Origin: Clostridia bacterium | GTDB taxonomy: Bacteria > Bacillota > Clostridia > Christensenellales > Borkfalkiaceae | Length of the DNA: 60,594 bases | Direction of reading: 5' to 3' | Assembly (NCBI GenBank): GCA_017457215.1 | Contig: JAFTHU010000002.1 | Location: forward strand, 1 to 60,594 | Shown: positions 23,821 through 32,315 of the stretch, piece after piece | How positions within the stretch are numbered: position 1 is the first letter of the stretch | Layout: every line of letters starts with the position of its first letter | Made by a program: the position numbers and the translations under genes | Notes under the pieces: generated by a model | The model's input: the letters and a program-made list of their open reading frames with translations, nothing else | What the model was told of the DNA's origin: nothing | The model's database searches: none

Positions 23821-25188
23821 TCAGAGTTTCGGCAAACCTGCCAAGCCCTTGTTGATTTCTTCGTCTGTGGGAATATAATCGGTCATTTTGCCGTCGTGGA
23901 ATTTTTCGTAAGACATCATATCGAAATACCCCGTACCCGTCAAACCGAAGACGATAACCTTTTTCTCGCCCGTTTCTTTGCATTTAAGCGCTTCGTCCAT
24001 GGCAACGCGAATAGCGTGGCTGGATTCGGGCGCGGGTAAGATGCCCTCGATACGTGCGAAATACTCCGCCGCCTCAAATACTTCCGTTTGTTTTACCGAA
24101 CGAGCTTCCATTAAGCCCTGCTCGTAGAGTTCGGAAAGGGTAGAGGTCATGCCGTGGTAACGAAGTCCGCCCGCATGGCTTGCCGCGGGGATAAAGCCCG
24201 ACCCCAGCGTGTACATTTTGGAAAGGGGGCAAACTTTGCCCGTATCGCAATAATCGTACGCATATTTGCCGCGTGTGAGCGTAGGGCAGGACGCGGGTTC
24301 TACTGCGATAAATTGATAATCGGCTTTGCCTTGCAATTTTTCGCCCATAAACGGAGCAATCAAGCCGCCAAGATTACTTCCGCCACCTGCGCAACCGATA
24401 ATAATATCCGCTTTTACGCCGTATTTATCAAGCGCCGTTTTTGTTTCTACGCCGATTACCGATTGATGGAGTAAAACTTGGTTTAATACGCTGCCGAGTG
24501 CATAACGGTAGCCCTCGCGGCTTGCCGCCGCTTCCACTGCCTCGGAAATAGCGCAACCGAGCGAACCCGTCGTGCCGGGGAATTCTGCATTGATTTTTTT
24601 ACCCACTTCCGTCGTCATAGAGGGAGAGGGCGTTACGTCTGCGCCGTACGTGCGCATCACTTCTCTGCGGAAAGGCTTTTGTTCGTACGAACATTTTACC
24701 ATAAACACTTTGCAATCGAGCCCAAAATAGGAACAAGCCATACTTAACGCCGTGCCCCATTGTCCAGCACCCGTTTCGGTGGTAACGCCTTTCAACCCTT
24801 GCTCTTTTGCGTAGTACGCCTGCGCGATAGCCGAATTCAATTTATGCGACCCGCTGGTGTTGTTGCCCTCAAATTTATAATAGATATGGGCGGGAGTGCC
24901 CAACTTTTTTTCCAAGCAATACGCGCGGATAAGGGGAGCGGGGCGGTACATCTTATAAAAATCTCGTACTTCCGTGGGGATTTCGATATAAGGGGTAGAA
25001 TCGTCCAACTCTTGTTTCGCCAGCTCTTCGCAGAACACGTTGGAAAGCTCGGCAACCGTCATGGGCTGCATAGTTTCGGGGTTCAGCAACGGAGCGGGTT
25101 TTTTCTGCATAAACGCGCGCAAGTTGTACCAATACTTCGGGAGCTCGCTTTCGCTTAAATAAATTTTATAAGGGATTTCTTTTTTCAT
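23821..25188 (-). CDS. trpB: TrpB2-type tryptophan synthase beta chain
   Basis: A 455-residue PLP enzyme of the long TrpB2 class; TrpB1 is about 400. The Schiff-base lysine is K116 in SGSHKLNSA. CAGGGSNLGG is the phosphate-binding loop, and the TGAGQWGTALS segment lies near 140. It condenses indole with serine (or phosphoserine). There is no trpA or other trp gene nearby, as is usual for TrpB2, so it probably salvages free indole. The start ATG lies behind AAAGGAGTG and the gene has its own promoter at 25224-25252. It is full length with all active-site segments. Confidence 0.93.
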   Translation of the reverse strand: MKKEIPYKIYLSESELPKYWYNLRAFMQKKPAPLLNPETMQPMTVAELSNVFCEELAKQELDDSTPYIEIPTEVRDFYKMYRPAPLIRAYCLEKKLGTPAHIYYKFEGNNTSGSHKLNSAIAQAYYAKEQGLKGVTTETGAGQWGTALSMACSYFGLDCKVFMVKCSYEQKPFRREVMRTYGADVTPSPSMTTEVGKKINAEFPGTTGSLGCAISEAVEAAASREGYRYALGSVLNQVLLHQSVIGVETKTALDKYGVKADIIIGCAGGGSNLGGLIAPFMGEKLQGKADYQFIAVEPASCPTLTRGKYAYDYCDTGKVCPLSKMYTLGSGFIPAASHAGGLRYHGMTSTLSELYEQGLMEARSVKQTEVFEAAEYFARIEGILPAPESSHAIRVAMDEALKCKETGEKKVIVFGLTGTGYFDMMSYEKFHDGKMTDYIPTDEEINKGLAGLPKL

Positions 25189-25223
25189 ATTCTCTCACTC
25201 CTTTTTAGAATTGGTTATCGACT

Positions 25224-25252
25224 ATATTATCATAAAATTCGATTGCCGTCAA
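25224..25252 (-). promoter_or_regulatory. Promoter of trpB2
   Basis: On the minus strand TTGACG (25252-25247), a 17-nt spacer, TAATAT (25229-25224). Confidence 0.65.
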
Positions 25253-25319
25253 GCAAAAGAACGGCGGAATCGATAACAAAGCGAAATAAAGTGTACTAAT
25301 CTTGAACGAATATAAAAGA

Positions 25320-25868
25320 TTATAAGGATAAACAATCGAAAATGCCACCCGTTTCCAAATCTTTCCAATACAGCGTGTTTTCGTCCAAGAGAATGTACGA
25401 ATGGGGGGTGTCGGGTTTGGGTAAAGAAACTGAACCGCAGTTTGCGTAAAAAGCGCCGTTTGCTAATTCTTGATTGCAAGGAATGTGGAAATGTCCGTTG
25501 AAAAGCACGTCGCCCTTTTGTAAAAGAGGGGGATTTTCCTTATTGAAAAGATGGCCGTGGGTCAAAAACAGCGTGTGTTCGTTGCAGGAAAGCAACGCGT
25601 AATCTGCCATGATAGGGAATTCCAACACCATTTGATCCACTTCGCTGTCGCAATTTCCGCGAACGCAAACGATTTTTTCTTTTATGGCGTTGAGCATAGC
25701 GAATACAGTCTTGGGGGAGTATTCGTCGGGGAAATCGTTGCGAGGGCCGTGATAGAGGATATCACCCAACAAAACAAGTTTGTCTGCACCCTCACTTTCG
25801 AAAGCAGAAAGTAATTGGCGGCACCAAGCCGCCGAACCGTGTATATCCGATGCGATGATATATTTCAT
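25320..25868 (-). CDS. yfcE: YfcE-type metallophosphodiesterase
   Basis: A 182-residue calcineurin-like phosphoesterase. Metal ligands are seen in SDIHG (D8, H10), LLGD, RGNCD, THGH and NGHFH, the full set for two-metal catalysis. Family members hydrolyse phosphodiester model substrates in vitro; the cellular substrate is unknown. It follows the MDR gene by 47 bases on the same strand with an AAGGAG site, so the two are likely one operon. Confidence 0.9.
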   Translation of the reverse strand: MKYIIASDIHGSAAWCRQLLSAFESEGADKLVLLGDILYHGPRNDFPDEYSPKTVFAMLNAIKEKIVCVRGNCDSEVDQMVLEFPIMADYALLSCNEHTLFLTHGHLFNKENPPLLQKGDVLFNGHFHIPCNQELANGAFYANCGSVSLPKPDTPHSYILLDENTLYWKDLETGGIFDCLSL

Positions 25869-25915
25869 ACGAATCTCCTTAAATAGACGGCTCCCGTTTG
25901 GGGAGCCGAAATCGG

Positions 25916-26914
25916 TTAGAAAATGAATTTAACAATGTCGAACTGTTCGGGTAAAGCCGCGCCGCTGCTGAAAATTCCCGAATGTTTTTCCAAGAGCGCA
26001 GGTAATTCTTCTTCGCGGGTGCTGTGGAAAGAAAATTCGGAGAAATTGACCGCTTTATTTGCAAGCAAGTTAATGGCGGTGGAAACGAATTCTCTGCTTT
26101 CCGTGATACCTTTGATGGTTACGTTGTTTTTCATTGCGTATTCTAAATTGACGTGTAAATTTTTTCCTGTCAGCGAACAGAAAGAAACGTAGGCTTCCCG
26201 CTTTACCAAGGGGAAGAGTACGGAGGGTTCGCAACGGTTATTGAACGCAAGATATACCGCGCCGTCTGCAAGTTTTCCGCCCGTTACGTTCAATACGTTT
26301 TGATGAAGATTTTCGTCGTTGGGGAAAGTATAATAAATCCCGCTCCGTTTTGCGCGCGCCAAGCGTTCGGGGTTATTGTCCGCCAAAATGGGTACGGCAC
26401 GGTGATAAATGAGTATTTGGCACAAAATATTGCCGTATAAACCGCCGCCAAGTACCAAGATATGTTGCCCGACGTCAATGTGCATTTCGTCTACTACGTG
26501 TTCGGCAAGGGCGATGGCGTCAATCAAGAAAGCCGCTTCGTCGGTAACGGAGGAGGGCAAGGGGTAAACGTCGTCTACGCCTGCCAATACGAAATCGCGG
26601 TAAAATCCGTCTGCCGTTTCCCCCGCAACGCGCAAGCCGTCAGGAGCGCACTCGTCCTCGGTAACGCCCGCAAGATATACCCGTTCGCCTTTGCGGATAA
26701 AGGAATCGTTTTCCGCTTCCGTAACTTGACCGATGGCAAATCTGCCGGGAATAAAGGGCGCTTTTACTTTAATAGCGCCAGAATAAATAGCAACGTCCGT
26801 TTCGGTAACGAGCGCTTTGGTTACTTTTACCTTTACTTTATCGCTGGTAAGTTTAAGATCGGGCGCAATTACGTGTTGTAAATTGTGCGGATAGGCCAAT
26901 TGCCAGACTTTCAT
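25916..26914 (-). CDS. MDR-family dehydrogenase lacking catalytic zinc ligands
   Basis: A 332-residue medium-chain dehydrogenase/reductase. A GroES-like domain (1-130) is followed by a Rossmann fold with VLGGGLYGNILCQ near 155. The usual C-G/T-D and GHE ligand motifs read TETD and PGRFAIG, and the structural-zinc Cys lobe is absent, so zinc-dependent alcohol oxidation is unlikely. It may be a reductase or a divergent sugar-alcohol-like enzyme. I start at ATG 26914 behind AAGGAAC. It is the first gene of a small operon with yfcE, and the closest functional family is uncertain. Confidence 0.75.
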   Translation of the reverse strand: MKVWQLAYPHNLQHVIAPDLKLTSDKVKVKVTKALVTETDVAIYSGAIKVKAPFIPGRFAIGQVTEAENDSFIRKGERVYLAGVTEDECAPDGLRVAGETADGFYRDFVLAGVDDVYPLPSSVTDEAAFLIDAIALAEHVVDEMHIDVGQHILVLGGGLYGNILCQILIYHRAVPILADNNPERLARAKRSGIYYTFPNDENLHQNVLNVTGGKLADGAVYLAFNNRCEPSVLFPLVKREAYVSFCSLTGKNLHVNLEYAMKNNVTIKGITESREFVSTAINLLANKAVNFSEFSFHSTREEELPALLEKHSGIFSSGAALPEQFDIVKFIF

Positions 26915-26987
26915 GAGAGTTCCTTTTTTGCCCTCGCGCGGTGTAATTAGGCACGAAAAAACTGCCGCGCCTTGCACGAGTAAATTA

Positions 26988-27016
26988 AGTATAAACTATT
27001 TTTCGTGAATTTGCAA
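26988..27016 (-). promoter_or_regulatory. Promoter of the MDR gene
   Basis: Minus-strand TTGCAA (27016-27011), a 17-nt spacer, TATACT (26993-26988). Confidence 0.6.
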
Positions 27017-27046
27017 GTATTTTTTATAAATTCCCGTCAAAAACAG

Positions 27047-27075
27047 TTGACGAGGGCAAAAAAAAGCGTTATAAT
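27047..27075 (+). promoter_or_regulatory. Promoter of rpmE
   Basis: TTGACG at 27047-27052, a 17-nt spacer, TATAAT at 27070-27075. Confidence 0.75.
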
Positions 27076-27114
27076 TGGGAAGCATACGAAAAAAGAAACA
27101 GCGAGGTGAAAATA

Positions 27115-27318
27115 ATGAAAGCTGATATCCATCCTAAATATCACGAAGTAACCGTTACTTGCGCTTGTGGAGCTACTTTCAAAACCGGCACGACGAAAGA
27201 TTGCGAAGTGTTGAAAGTAGATATTTGCAGCAATTGCCATCCTTTCTTCACGGGCAAGCAGAAGTTAGTTGATACCGGTGGACGTGTCGATAAGTTCAAA
27301 AAGAGATATGGTCTTTAA
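27115..27318 (+). CDS. rpmE: Ribosomal protein L31 (zinc-binding form)
   Basis: A 67-residue L31. It carries CxC at TCAC and CxxC at CSNC, the four Cys of the C+ zinc form, followed by HPFFTGKQ, a hallmark of the family. I start at ATG 27115 behind GAGG; the upstream GTG at 27106 overlaps the ribosome site. It is a single-gene transcript with its own promoter and terminator, as is common. The zinc form normally serves when zinc is plentiful. Confidence 0.96.
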   Translation: MKADIHPKYHEVTVTCACGATFKTGTTKDCEVLKVDICSNCHPFFTGKQKLVDTGGRVDKFKKRYGL

Positions 27319-27331
27319 TTGGTAACGATTG

Positions 27332-27370
27332 GGCTTTAGGACATTTGTCTTAAAGCCTTCTTCATTTTTT
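27332..27370 (+). terminator. Terminator of rpmE
   Basis: An 11-bp stem GGCTTTAGGAC/GTCTTAAAGCC with an ATTT loop, followed by a T-rich tail. Confidence 0.75.
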
Positions 27371-27410
27371 GGAAATAGCGAAGCTGCTTCATAATACTTT
27401 GTCGGCGCGC

Positions 27411-27475
27411 GGTTACGTACTGTTTTGTACGCGCCCTTGCGCCTTGGCGTATTCTTTGCAGCTACGCCGTTTAAC
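27411..27475. repeat. 65-bp direct repeat, copy 1
   Basis: Begins GGTTACGTACTGTTTTGTAC and ends GCTACGCCGTTTAAC. It differs from copy 2 at only two or three positions. Internal TACGTAC and GCGCCTTGGCG words are partly palindromic. Confidence 0.85.
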
Positions 27476-27505
27476 TCGACCAAGCGTGCGAAAAGAGAGC
27501 GTTGA

Positions 27506-27570
27506 GGTTACGTACTATTTTGTACGCACCCTTGCGCCTTGGCGTATTCTTTGCAGCTACGCCGTTTAAC
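27506..27570. repeat. 65-bp direct repeat, copy 2
   Basis: Same sequence as copy 1, offset by 95 bases. It could be one unit of a genome-wide interspersed repeat; only two copies are in this window. Confidence 0.85.
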
Positions 27571-27688
27571 GCAATCGAGAAACCGTAAAAATAATGCTTA
27601 CGGTTGAGGATTCTCGTGCGTGCGCAGGCGGAATATAATATAGTAAAAGAAATAACGGACGTTAACAAAATTTTTCCGAGGGGAAATT

Positions 27689-29521
27689 ATGGGTTGTAAA
27701 AAGAAAAATCGCACCTATATAGGGGGGCAAGCGTTAATGGAAGGGGTCATGATGCGTGGCAAATGCGCGATGGCTTCCGCCGTTCGCGATCCTGAAGGTA
27801 TGATACAAATTGAATCGGAGTATGTAACGCCTCCCGAAAAGAGAAAAAAAGCCTCCCGTTTGCCTTTTTTGCGCGGTGTGGTCAGTTTTTTGCAGTCGCT
27901 CGTAGACGGAAACCGTGTTTTAATGCGCAGCGCGGATGTTGCGATTGAGGATGAAGAGGAGCAGACCAAGGCGGAAAAATGGCTGAAAGAAAAGCATAAG
28001 ATAGACGTTTCCGGCGTAATGAATGTAATTGCAACGGTTTTGGGCATAGTGCTTGCATTGGCGATTTTTATTTTCTTGCCGCAATTCATTACGAACTTTT
28101 TGCCATTTGAAAGCAATTCGCCCGGTATGGAAAGCGTATGGTTTAACCTGATTGAAGGGGGCGTGCGCTTGGCGATATTTATCTTGTATATCCTGATAAT
28201 TTCGTTGATTCCTGCGTTAAAGCGGGTATATATGTGTCACGGTGCGGAACATAAGACCATCACTTGCTATGAAGAGGGAAAAGAGCTGACGGTGGAAAAC
28301 GTACGCGGCTGTTCGCGCGTGCATGACCGTTGCGGTACGACGTTCCTGTTTTTGGTGATGATTGTCAGTATTTTGGTTTTTTCGCTTGTGAACGTTGCCG
28401 CTGTTAAATGGTTGCATATCGGGGACAATAAGGGATTGTATAACGTGCTCCGTTTGCTGTTAAAAATAGCTATGTTGCCCTTGATTGCGGGCATTTCTTA
28501 TGAAATTTTACGGCTTTTGGCAAAAACGGATAATAAGTTTTTCTTTATTTTTAAGTTGCCCGGTTTATTATTACAGCGTTTGACCACGCGCGAGCCGGAA
28601 GACGGTATGATTGAATGTGCCATTACGGCGTTTAAAACGGTGTTGGCGATGGATGTAGACCAAACGATTCCCGAACGCGTCTTTGCGACGGTGGGCAAGA
28701 TGTCCGTGCTTTTGAAAAACACCAAAAAACGCTTTGCGCGTAGCGGGATTGACGAGGACGAAGCGGAATGGATTTTTGCTTTGACTTTAAATATTCCTAA
28801 AAGTTCTGTGGAGTCGGAAGAGAAAATTTTGCGTGTTTCCGAGGCGAAAGAAATTATCCGTATCGCCGACGAGCGTTTGACGGGTAGACCGCTTTGGTAT
28901 ATTATCGGGGATACCGATTTTTGCGGATATACGCTGAAAGTGGACGAACGGGTATTGATTCCCCGTCCCGAAACGGAAGAAATGGTAATGATGGTCGTGG
29001 GCGCAGCGGAAGAAGGAAACAGCATTCTCGATTTGTGCACGGGCAGCGGCGCGATTGCTATTGCGGCGTTTAAAGAGTTGGAAAAATATAACCGTCCCGT
29101 CAAGATGACGGCGGTGGATATCAGCGGGGAAGCCTTGGAGCTTGCCAAAGAAAACGCAAAAGAAAACGACGCGAAGGATATTAAATTCGTGCAGTCGGAT
29201 ATGTTCGAAAAAGTGCGCGGGAAATTTGATATTATCGTATCCAACCCCCCGTACATTCCTACGGCAGACATTGAAACTCTGCAACGGGAAGTAAAGGACC
29301 ACGAACCGCGTTTGGCGTTGGATGGTGGCGAGGACGGTTTGGATTTTTACCGCCGTATCGCAGAGGCTGTGCCCAAGCGTTTGGCGCGCGGCGGCATGCT
29401 GATTTTAGAGGTCGGTATTGGCGAGGCGCAAAAAGTTGTGAAACTGTTTAAAAATTGCAGTTATTCGATGGTTGTAAAAGATTTTAACGGGATAGACCGT
29501 TACGTAAAAATCGTTCTGTAA
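27689..29521 (+). CDS. prmC: DUF1385 membrane domain fused to PrmC release-factor methyltransferase
   Basis: A 610-residue fusion. Residues 1-320 are DUF1385: a GGQALMEGVMMRG start, membrane segments near 110-130, 150-175, 215-245 and 255-275, and HGAEHKTI...CYE in between. Residues 330-610 are PrmC: an N-terminal helical domain, SAM motif DLCTGSGAIAIA near 447 and catalytic NPPYIP near 522. PrmC methylates the GGQ glutamine of release factors RF1/RF2, and prfA follows 45 bases later. The DUF1385 role is unknown. The two halves are separate genes in many Firmicutes, so here the methyltransferase is tied to the membrane. No frameshift or internal stop was seen. Confidence 0.92.
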   Translation: MGCKKKNRTYIGGQALMEGVMMRGKCAMASAVRDPEGMIQIESEYVTPPEKRKKASRLPFLRGVVSFLQSLVDGNRVLMRSADVAIEDEEEQTKAEKWLKEKHKIDVSGVMNVIATVLGIVLALAIFIFLPQFITNFLPFESNSPGMESVWFNLIEGGVRLAIFILYILIISLIPALKRVYMCHGAEHKTITCYEEGKELTVENVRGCSRVHDRCGTTFLFLVMIVSILVFSLVNVAAVKWLHIGDNKGLYNVLRLLLKIAMLPLIAGISYEILRLLAKTDNKFFFIFKLPGLLLQRLTTREPEDGMIECAITAFKTVLAMDVDQTIPERVFATVGKMSVLLKNTKKRFARSGIDEDEAEWIFALTLNIPKSSVESEEKILRVSEAKEIIRIADERLTGRPLWYIIGDTDFCGYTLKVDERVLIPRPETEEMVMMVVGAAEEGNSILDLCTGSGAIAIAAFKELEKYNRPVKMTAVDISGEALELAKENAKENDAKDIKFVQSDMFEKVRGKFDIIVSNPPYIPTADIETLQREVKDHEPRLALDGGEDGLDFYRRIAEAVPKRLARGGMLILEVGIGEAQKVVKLFKNCSYSMVVKDFNGIDRYVKIVL

Positions 29522-29525
29522 AAAT

Positions 29526-29547
29526 ACGCCCGATTTTTCGGGCGTAC
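29526..29547 (+). terminator. Hairpin between prmC and prfA
   Basis: A 9-bp stem TACGCCCGA/TCGGGCGTA with a short T stretch. Probably a partial attenuator, since prfA follows at once without a clear promoter. Confidence 0.45.
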
Positions 29548-29566
29548 TTTTGAAAAAAGAGGCAAA

Positions 29567-30637
29567 ATGTTTAAAAAATTAGAAGATATCAAAAAACGTT
29601 ACGAGTTTTTGTCCGAAAAATTATCCGATTCCGATATTATTGCGGATATGCCTACTTGGCAAAAATATTCCAAAGAACAAGCGGATTTGACGGAAACGGT
29701 GGAAAAATACGCCGAATATGCCGAATGTGAACGGCAAATGAACGACGCATTTGAACTTGCGGAAACGGAAACCGACGCGGAAATGAAAAAAATGCTTTTA
29801 GAAGAGGCGTACGATTGCAAAGAACGTTTGCCCAAGCTGAAAGACGAGTTGAAAATTCTGCTGTTGCCAAAGGACAAAAACGACGAAAGAAGCTGTATTT
29901 TAGAAGTGCGCGCGGGTACGGGCGGAGAAGAGGCTGCGCTGTTTGCCGCGGAACTTTGCCGTATGTATCTCAATTATTGCGCGGCGCACCGTTTGCGAGT
30001 GGAAGAAATGGACATTAACGCCACCGAACTCGGCGGTATGAAAGAAGCCGTTTACAACGTAACGGGAACGGGTGCGTACAAGCTTTTGAAATACGAAAGC
30101 GGTGTGCACCGCGTACAGCGTGTGCCTGCAACCGAAACACAGGGGAGAATCCACACGTCGGCGGCAACCGTAGCCGTGCTTCCCGAAGCGGAAGAAGTGG
30201 AGGTGGAAATCAACGACAAAGATATCCGTATCGATATTTTCCATTCTGGCGGGGCAGGCGGTCAAAACGTCAATAAAGTGGCGTCTGCTGTCCGTATCAC
30301 GCACTTTCCCACGGGGATTGTGGTTACTTGTCAGGACGAACGTTCGCAGCTCAAGAACAAAGAACGTGCGTTTAAGGTATTGCGTTCGCGCGTGTATGAT
30401 TTTTATAACGGGCAGAACGCAAAAGCGCGCGAAGACAGCCGCCGCAGTATGGTCGGGACGGGGGATCGCAGCGAGCGTATCCGCACCTATAATTTCCCGC
30501 AGAGCCGCGTTACCGATCATCGTATCGGGTTGAGTCAATACAATTTGGACGCGTTTATGACGGGGGATATCGACAGTATGGTGGAAGCGCTTGCAATCGC
30601 CGACAGAGAAGCGTTGCTTGCTTCGTCGGAAGAATAA
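29567..30637 (+). CDS. prfA: Peptide chain release factor 1
   Basis: A 356-residue RF1, normal length. It carries the GGQ loop (SGGAGGQNVNK) near residue 231 and the PAT-type tripeptide region in HRVQRVPATE that reads UAA/UAG. It catalyses peptidyl-tRNA hydrolysis at stop codons. The GGQ glutamine is the PrmC substrate, and prmC lies just upstream, so modifier and target are co-expressed. The ribosome site is GAGG. Intact. Confidence 0.97.
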   Translation: MFKKLEDIKKRYEFLSEKLSDSDIIADMPTWQKYSKEQADLTETVEKYAEYAECERQMNDAFELAETETDAEMKKMLLEEAYDCKERLPKLKDELKILLLPKDKNDERSCILEVRAGTGGEEAALFAAELCRMYLNYCAAHRLRVEEMDINATELGGMKEAVYNVTGTGAYKLLKYESGVHRVQRVPATETQGRIHTSAATVAVLPEAEEVEVEINDKDIRIDIFHSGGAGGQNVNKVASAVRITHFPTGIVVTCQDERSQLKNKERAFKVLRSRVYDFYNGQNAKAREDSRRSMVGTGDRSERIRTYNFPQSRVTDHRIGLSQYNLDAFMTGDIDSMVEALAIADREALLASSEE

Positions 30638-30662
30638 AGGTAAAAAGGAATAAATTAAAAAG

Positions 30663-30700
30663 AAAATGCACTCCGAACGGAAAATTCGGGGTGCATTTTT
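30663..30700 (+). terminator. Terminator of prfA
   Basis: A 15-position stem AAAATGCACTCCGAA with TTCGGGGTGCATTTT, then T. Confidence 0.85.
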
Positions 30701-30736
30701 AAACGTGCGACGTAGATCTACGTGGAGGTATAGATC

Positions 30737-31021
30737 TTAAAGGCCGAATGTCGCCGCAGCGTTTTCGCGGTGTTTGTTAATAAAATATAGAACAAGATCC
30801 ACGCTGACGAAAGCGAGGTTGAGAAGATAAAGAACAAGAACGTAATTAAAATTTTTGCCGACGATTTTACCCGTGATTCCCGCTAAATACCCGATAATAA
30901 TCGCAAACGTGAATACGACGGATTTCCCTTTCGTCGATTTTGAAGTGAGGCTCTTATATACCGAAATCGGCCAAGAAATCCCGAAACAAATCAACATAAT
31001 GCTTTCAAAAACGGTTACCAT
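30737..31021 (-). CDS. PQ-loop/SemiSWEET-like small membrane protein
   Basis: A 94-residue protein with three hydrophobic segments (about 7-22, 36-54, 60-82). GISWPISVYKSLTSKSTKGKS matches the PQ-loop pattern (a Pro followed by a polar residue, then SKSxxGxS) of SemiSWEET-type half transporters, which work as dimers. The substrate is unknown; sugar or small metabolites are possible. The promoter overlaps that of the divergent lysR gene, so LysR may control it. Start behind an AAGGAG-like site. Confidence 0.65.
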   Translation of the reverse strand: MVTVFESIMLICFGISWPISVYKSLTSKSTKGKSVVFTFAIIIGYLAGITGKIVGKNFNYVLVLYLLNLAFVSVDLVLYFINKHRENAAATFGL

Positions 31022-31068
31022 AATGCATACAAGCTCCTTTCGTTTTGCTCTTTGTTATCATTATACAC

Positions 31069-31097
31069 TTGACAAAGCATAATGTAAAATATATAAT
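31069..31097 (+). promoter_or_regulatory. Divergent promoters of lysR and PQ-loop genes
   Basis: Plus: TTGACA at 31069-31074, a 17-nt spacer, TATAAT at 31092-31097. On the minus strand a TTTACA-N17-TATAAT overlaps the same bases, so a regulator bound here would affect both genes. Confidence 0.7.
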
Positions 31098-31160
31098 TAT
31101 TATGAAACTCATAACAAACGGTTATGAAATAACAGTTTTCAGCGAGGGAGAGGAAAGAGT

Positions 31161-32048
31161 ATGGAGCTTGCAAAACTTCGTTATTTTTATGCGGTTGCAA
31201 AGCTTGGGCACGTAACGCGGGCGGCAGAAGAGATACATATTGCGCAACCTGCGCTGACCAAAGCGATTAAACAATTAGAAGAGGAACTGGGCGTGCCTTT
31301 GTTTTATAAAAAAGGCAGAAATATACGTCTTACGCAATATGGGGAATACCTGAAAAATAAATTAGAGGGGGTATTTACGCAGCTGGACGGGATAAGCGGA
31401 GATTTAGCAAAGCTAAAAGAGGAACGCTCTCGTACGGTAAAATTGAACGTATTGGCGGCGTCGGCGGCGATATCGGACGCAGTAGTTGCGTATAAAAAGA
31501 AATATCCTGAAACGGTATTTCAGTTGATTCAGAGCGTGGCGGAAACCGATTGCGACATTTCGGTTGTGGATAATTCTGCGGAGTATTCTGCGTTGCCTGA
31601 TTTTGAAAAAAGGACGGTGATGGAGGAGGAAATTTTTCTTGCCATTCCGAAAACGTCGGCATATGCTTCGCGGGAAGAAATTTCTTTAAAAGACGTAAAA
31701 GACGAGGGGTTTGTGCATTTGGCAGGCTCGCGTTATTTTCGCACCGTATGCGACGGATTTTTTGCGCGGGCAGGGATAAAACCCCGCATCTCGTTTGAAT
31801 CGGATTCTCTGGTGGCGGTGCGAAATATTATCGGCGTAAGCGCGGGCGTAGGATTTTGGCCTGCATATTCTTGGGGGGAAGTTTCTGCGAACGTAAAACT
31901 TTTACGCGTTTCCGACCCCGTATGTAAAAGAGATTTGGTGATTGGATTGCACAAGAGCGTTGCGCCCTCGGCAGAAGCGCCCCGTTTTTACGAGTATTTA
32001 TTGCAATTTTTACAAAAACGCCGTAAAAAGACACTTTTAAAAAAATAG
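31161..32048 (+). CDS. LysR-family transcriptional regulator
   Basis: A 295-residue protein. The N-terminal winged HTH (residues 1-60: ELAKLRYFYAVAKLGHVTRA and AQPALTKAIKQLEEELG) is followed by a linker helix and a two-lobed effector-binding domain. The ATG lies behind GGAAAGAG. It is divergent from the PQ-loop gene with overlapping promoters, the standard LysR layout, so that gene is the likely target and the ligand may be what it transports. The effector cannot be told from sequence. Confidence 0.9.
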   Translation: MELAKLRYFYAVAKLGHVTRAAEEIHIAQPALTKAIKQLEEELGVPLFYKKGRNIRLTQYGEYLKNKLEGVFTQLDGISGDLAKLKEERSRTVKLNVLAASAAISDAVVAYKKKYPETVFQLIQSVAETDCDISVVDNSAEYSALPDFEKRTVMEEEIFLAIPKTSAYASREEISLKDVKDEGFVHLAGSRYFRTVCDGFFARAGIKPRISFESDSLVAVRNIIGVSAGVGFWPAYSWGEVSANVKLLRVSDPVCKRDLVIGLHKSVAPSAEAPRFYEYLLQFLQKRRKKTLLKK

Positions 32049-32054
32049 AAGATG

Positions 32055-32090
32055 AAAAAGAGTGAGGACAAATCCGTTCTCACTCTTTTT
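32055..32090 (+). terminator. Terminator of lysR
   Basis: A 12-bp stem AAAAAGAGTGAG/CTCACTCTTTTT. Confidence 0.85.
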
Positions 32091-32245
32091 GATAAATATG
32101 AAACGAAATAAAACCGACAAGTATCATTTGACACAATAAATTGCGTTTGCTGATAAGAGCAATCGAAAAAATAGATTAAAAATACAAAAAAGAATAATTT
32201 TTTCGATTATTTTGCAAGAATTTACGAAAATCGGCGTGTTTGCGG

Positions 32246-32274
32246 TTGCTTTCTTTTCTAAAAAAGGGTAAAAT
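32246..32274 (+). promoter_or_regulatory. Probable promoter of the aminotransferase gene
   Basis: TTGCTT at 32246-32251, a 17-nt spacer, TAAAAT at 32269-32274. Confidence 0.5.
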
Positions 32275-32315
32275 AAGAGAGTTAACAATACAAAGTATCA
32301 CGGAGAAAAGAACAG

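Larger units (their letters stand above)
27371..27688. other. Intergenic stretch holding a direct repeat
   Basis: No convincing gene. It contains two near-identical 65-base copies listed below, then a Shine-Dalgarno CCGAGGGG for the gene at 27689. The promoter of that gene is probably near 27636 (TATAATATAG). Confidence 0.6.

Noticed and set aside
27411-27570. CRISPR array
   Set aside because: Only two copies, 65 bases long, with one 30-base gap and no cas genes.
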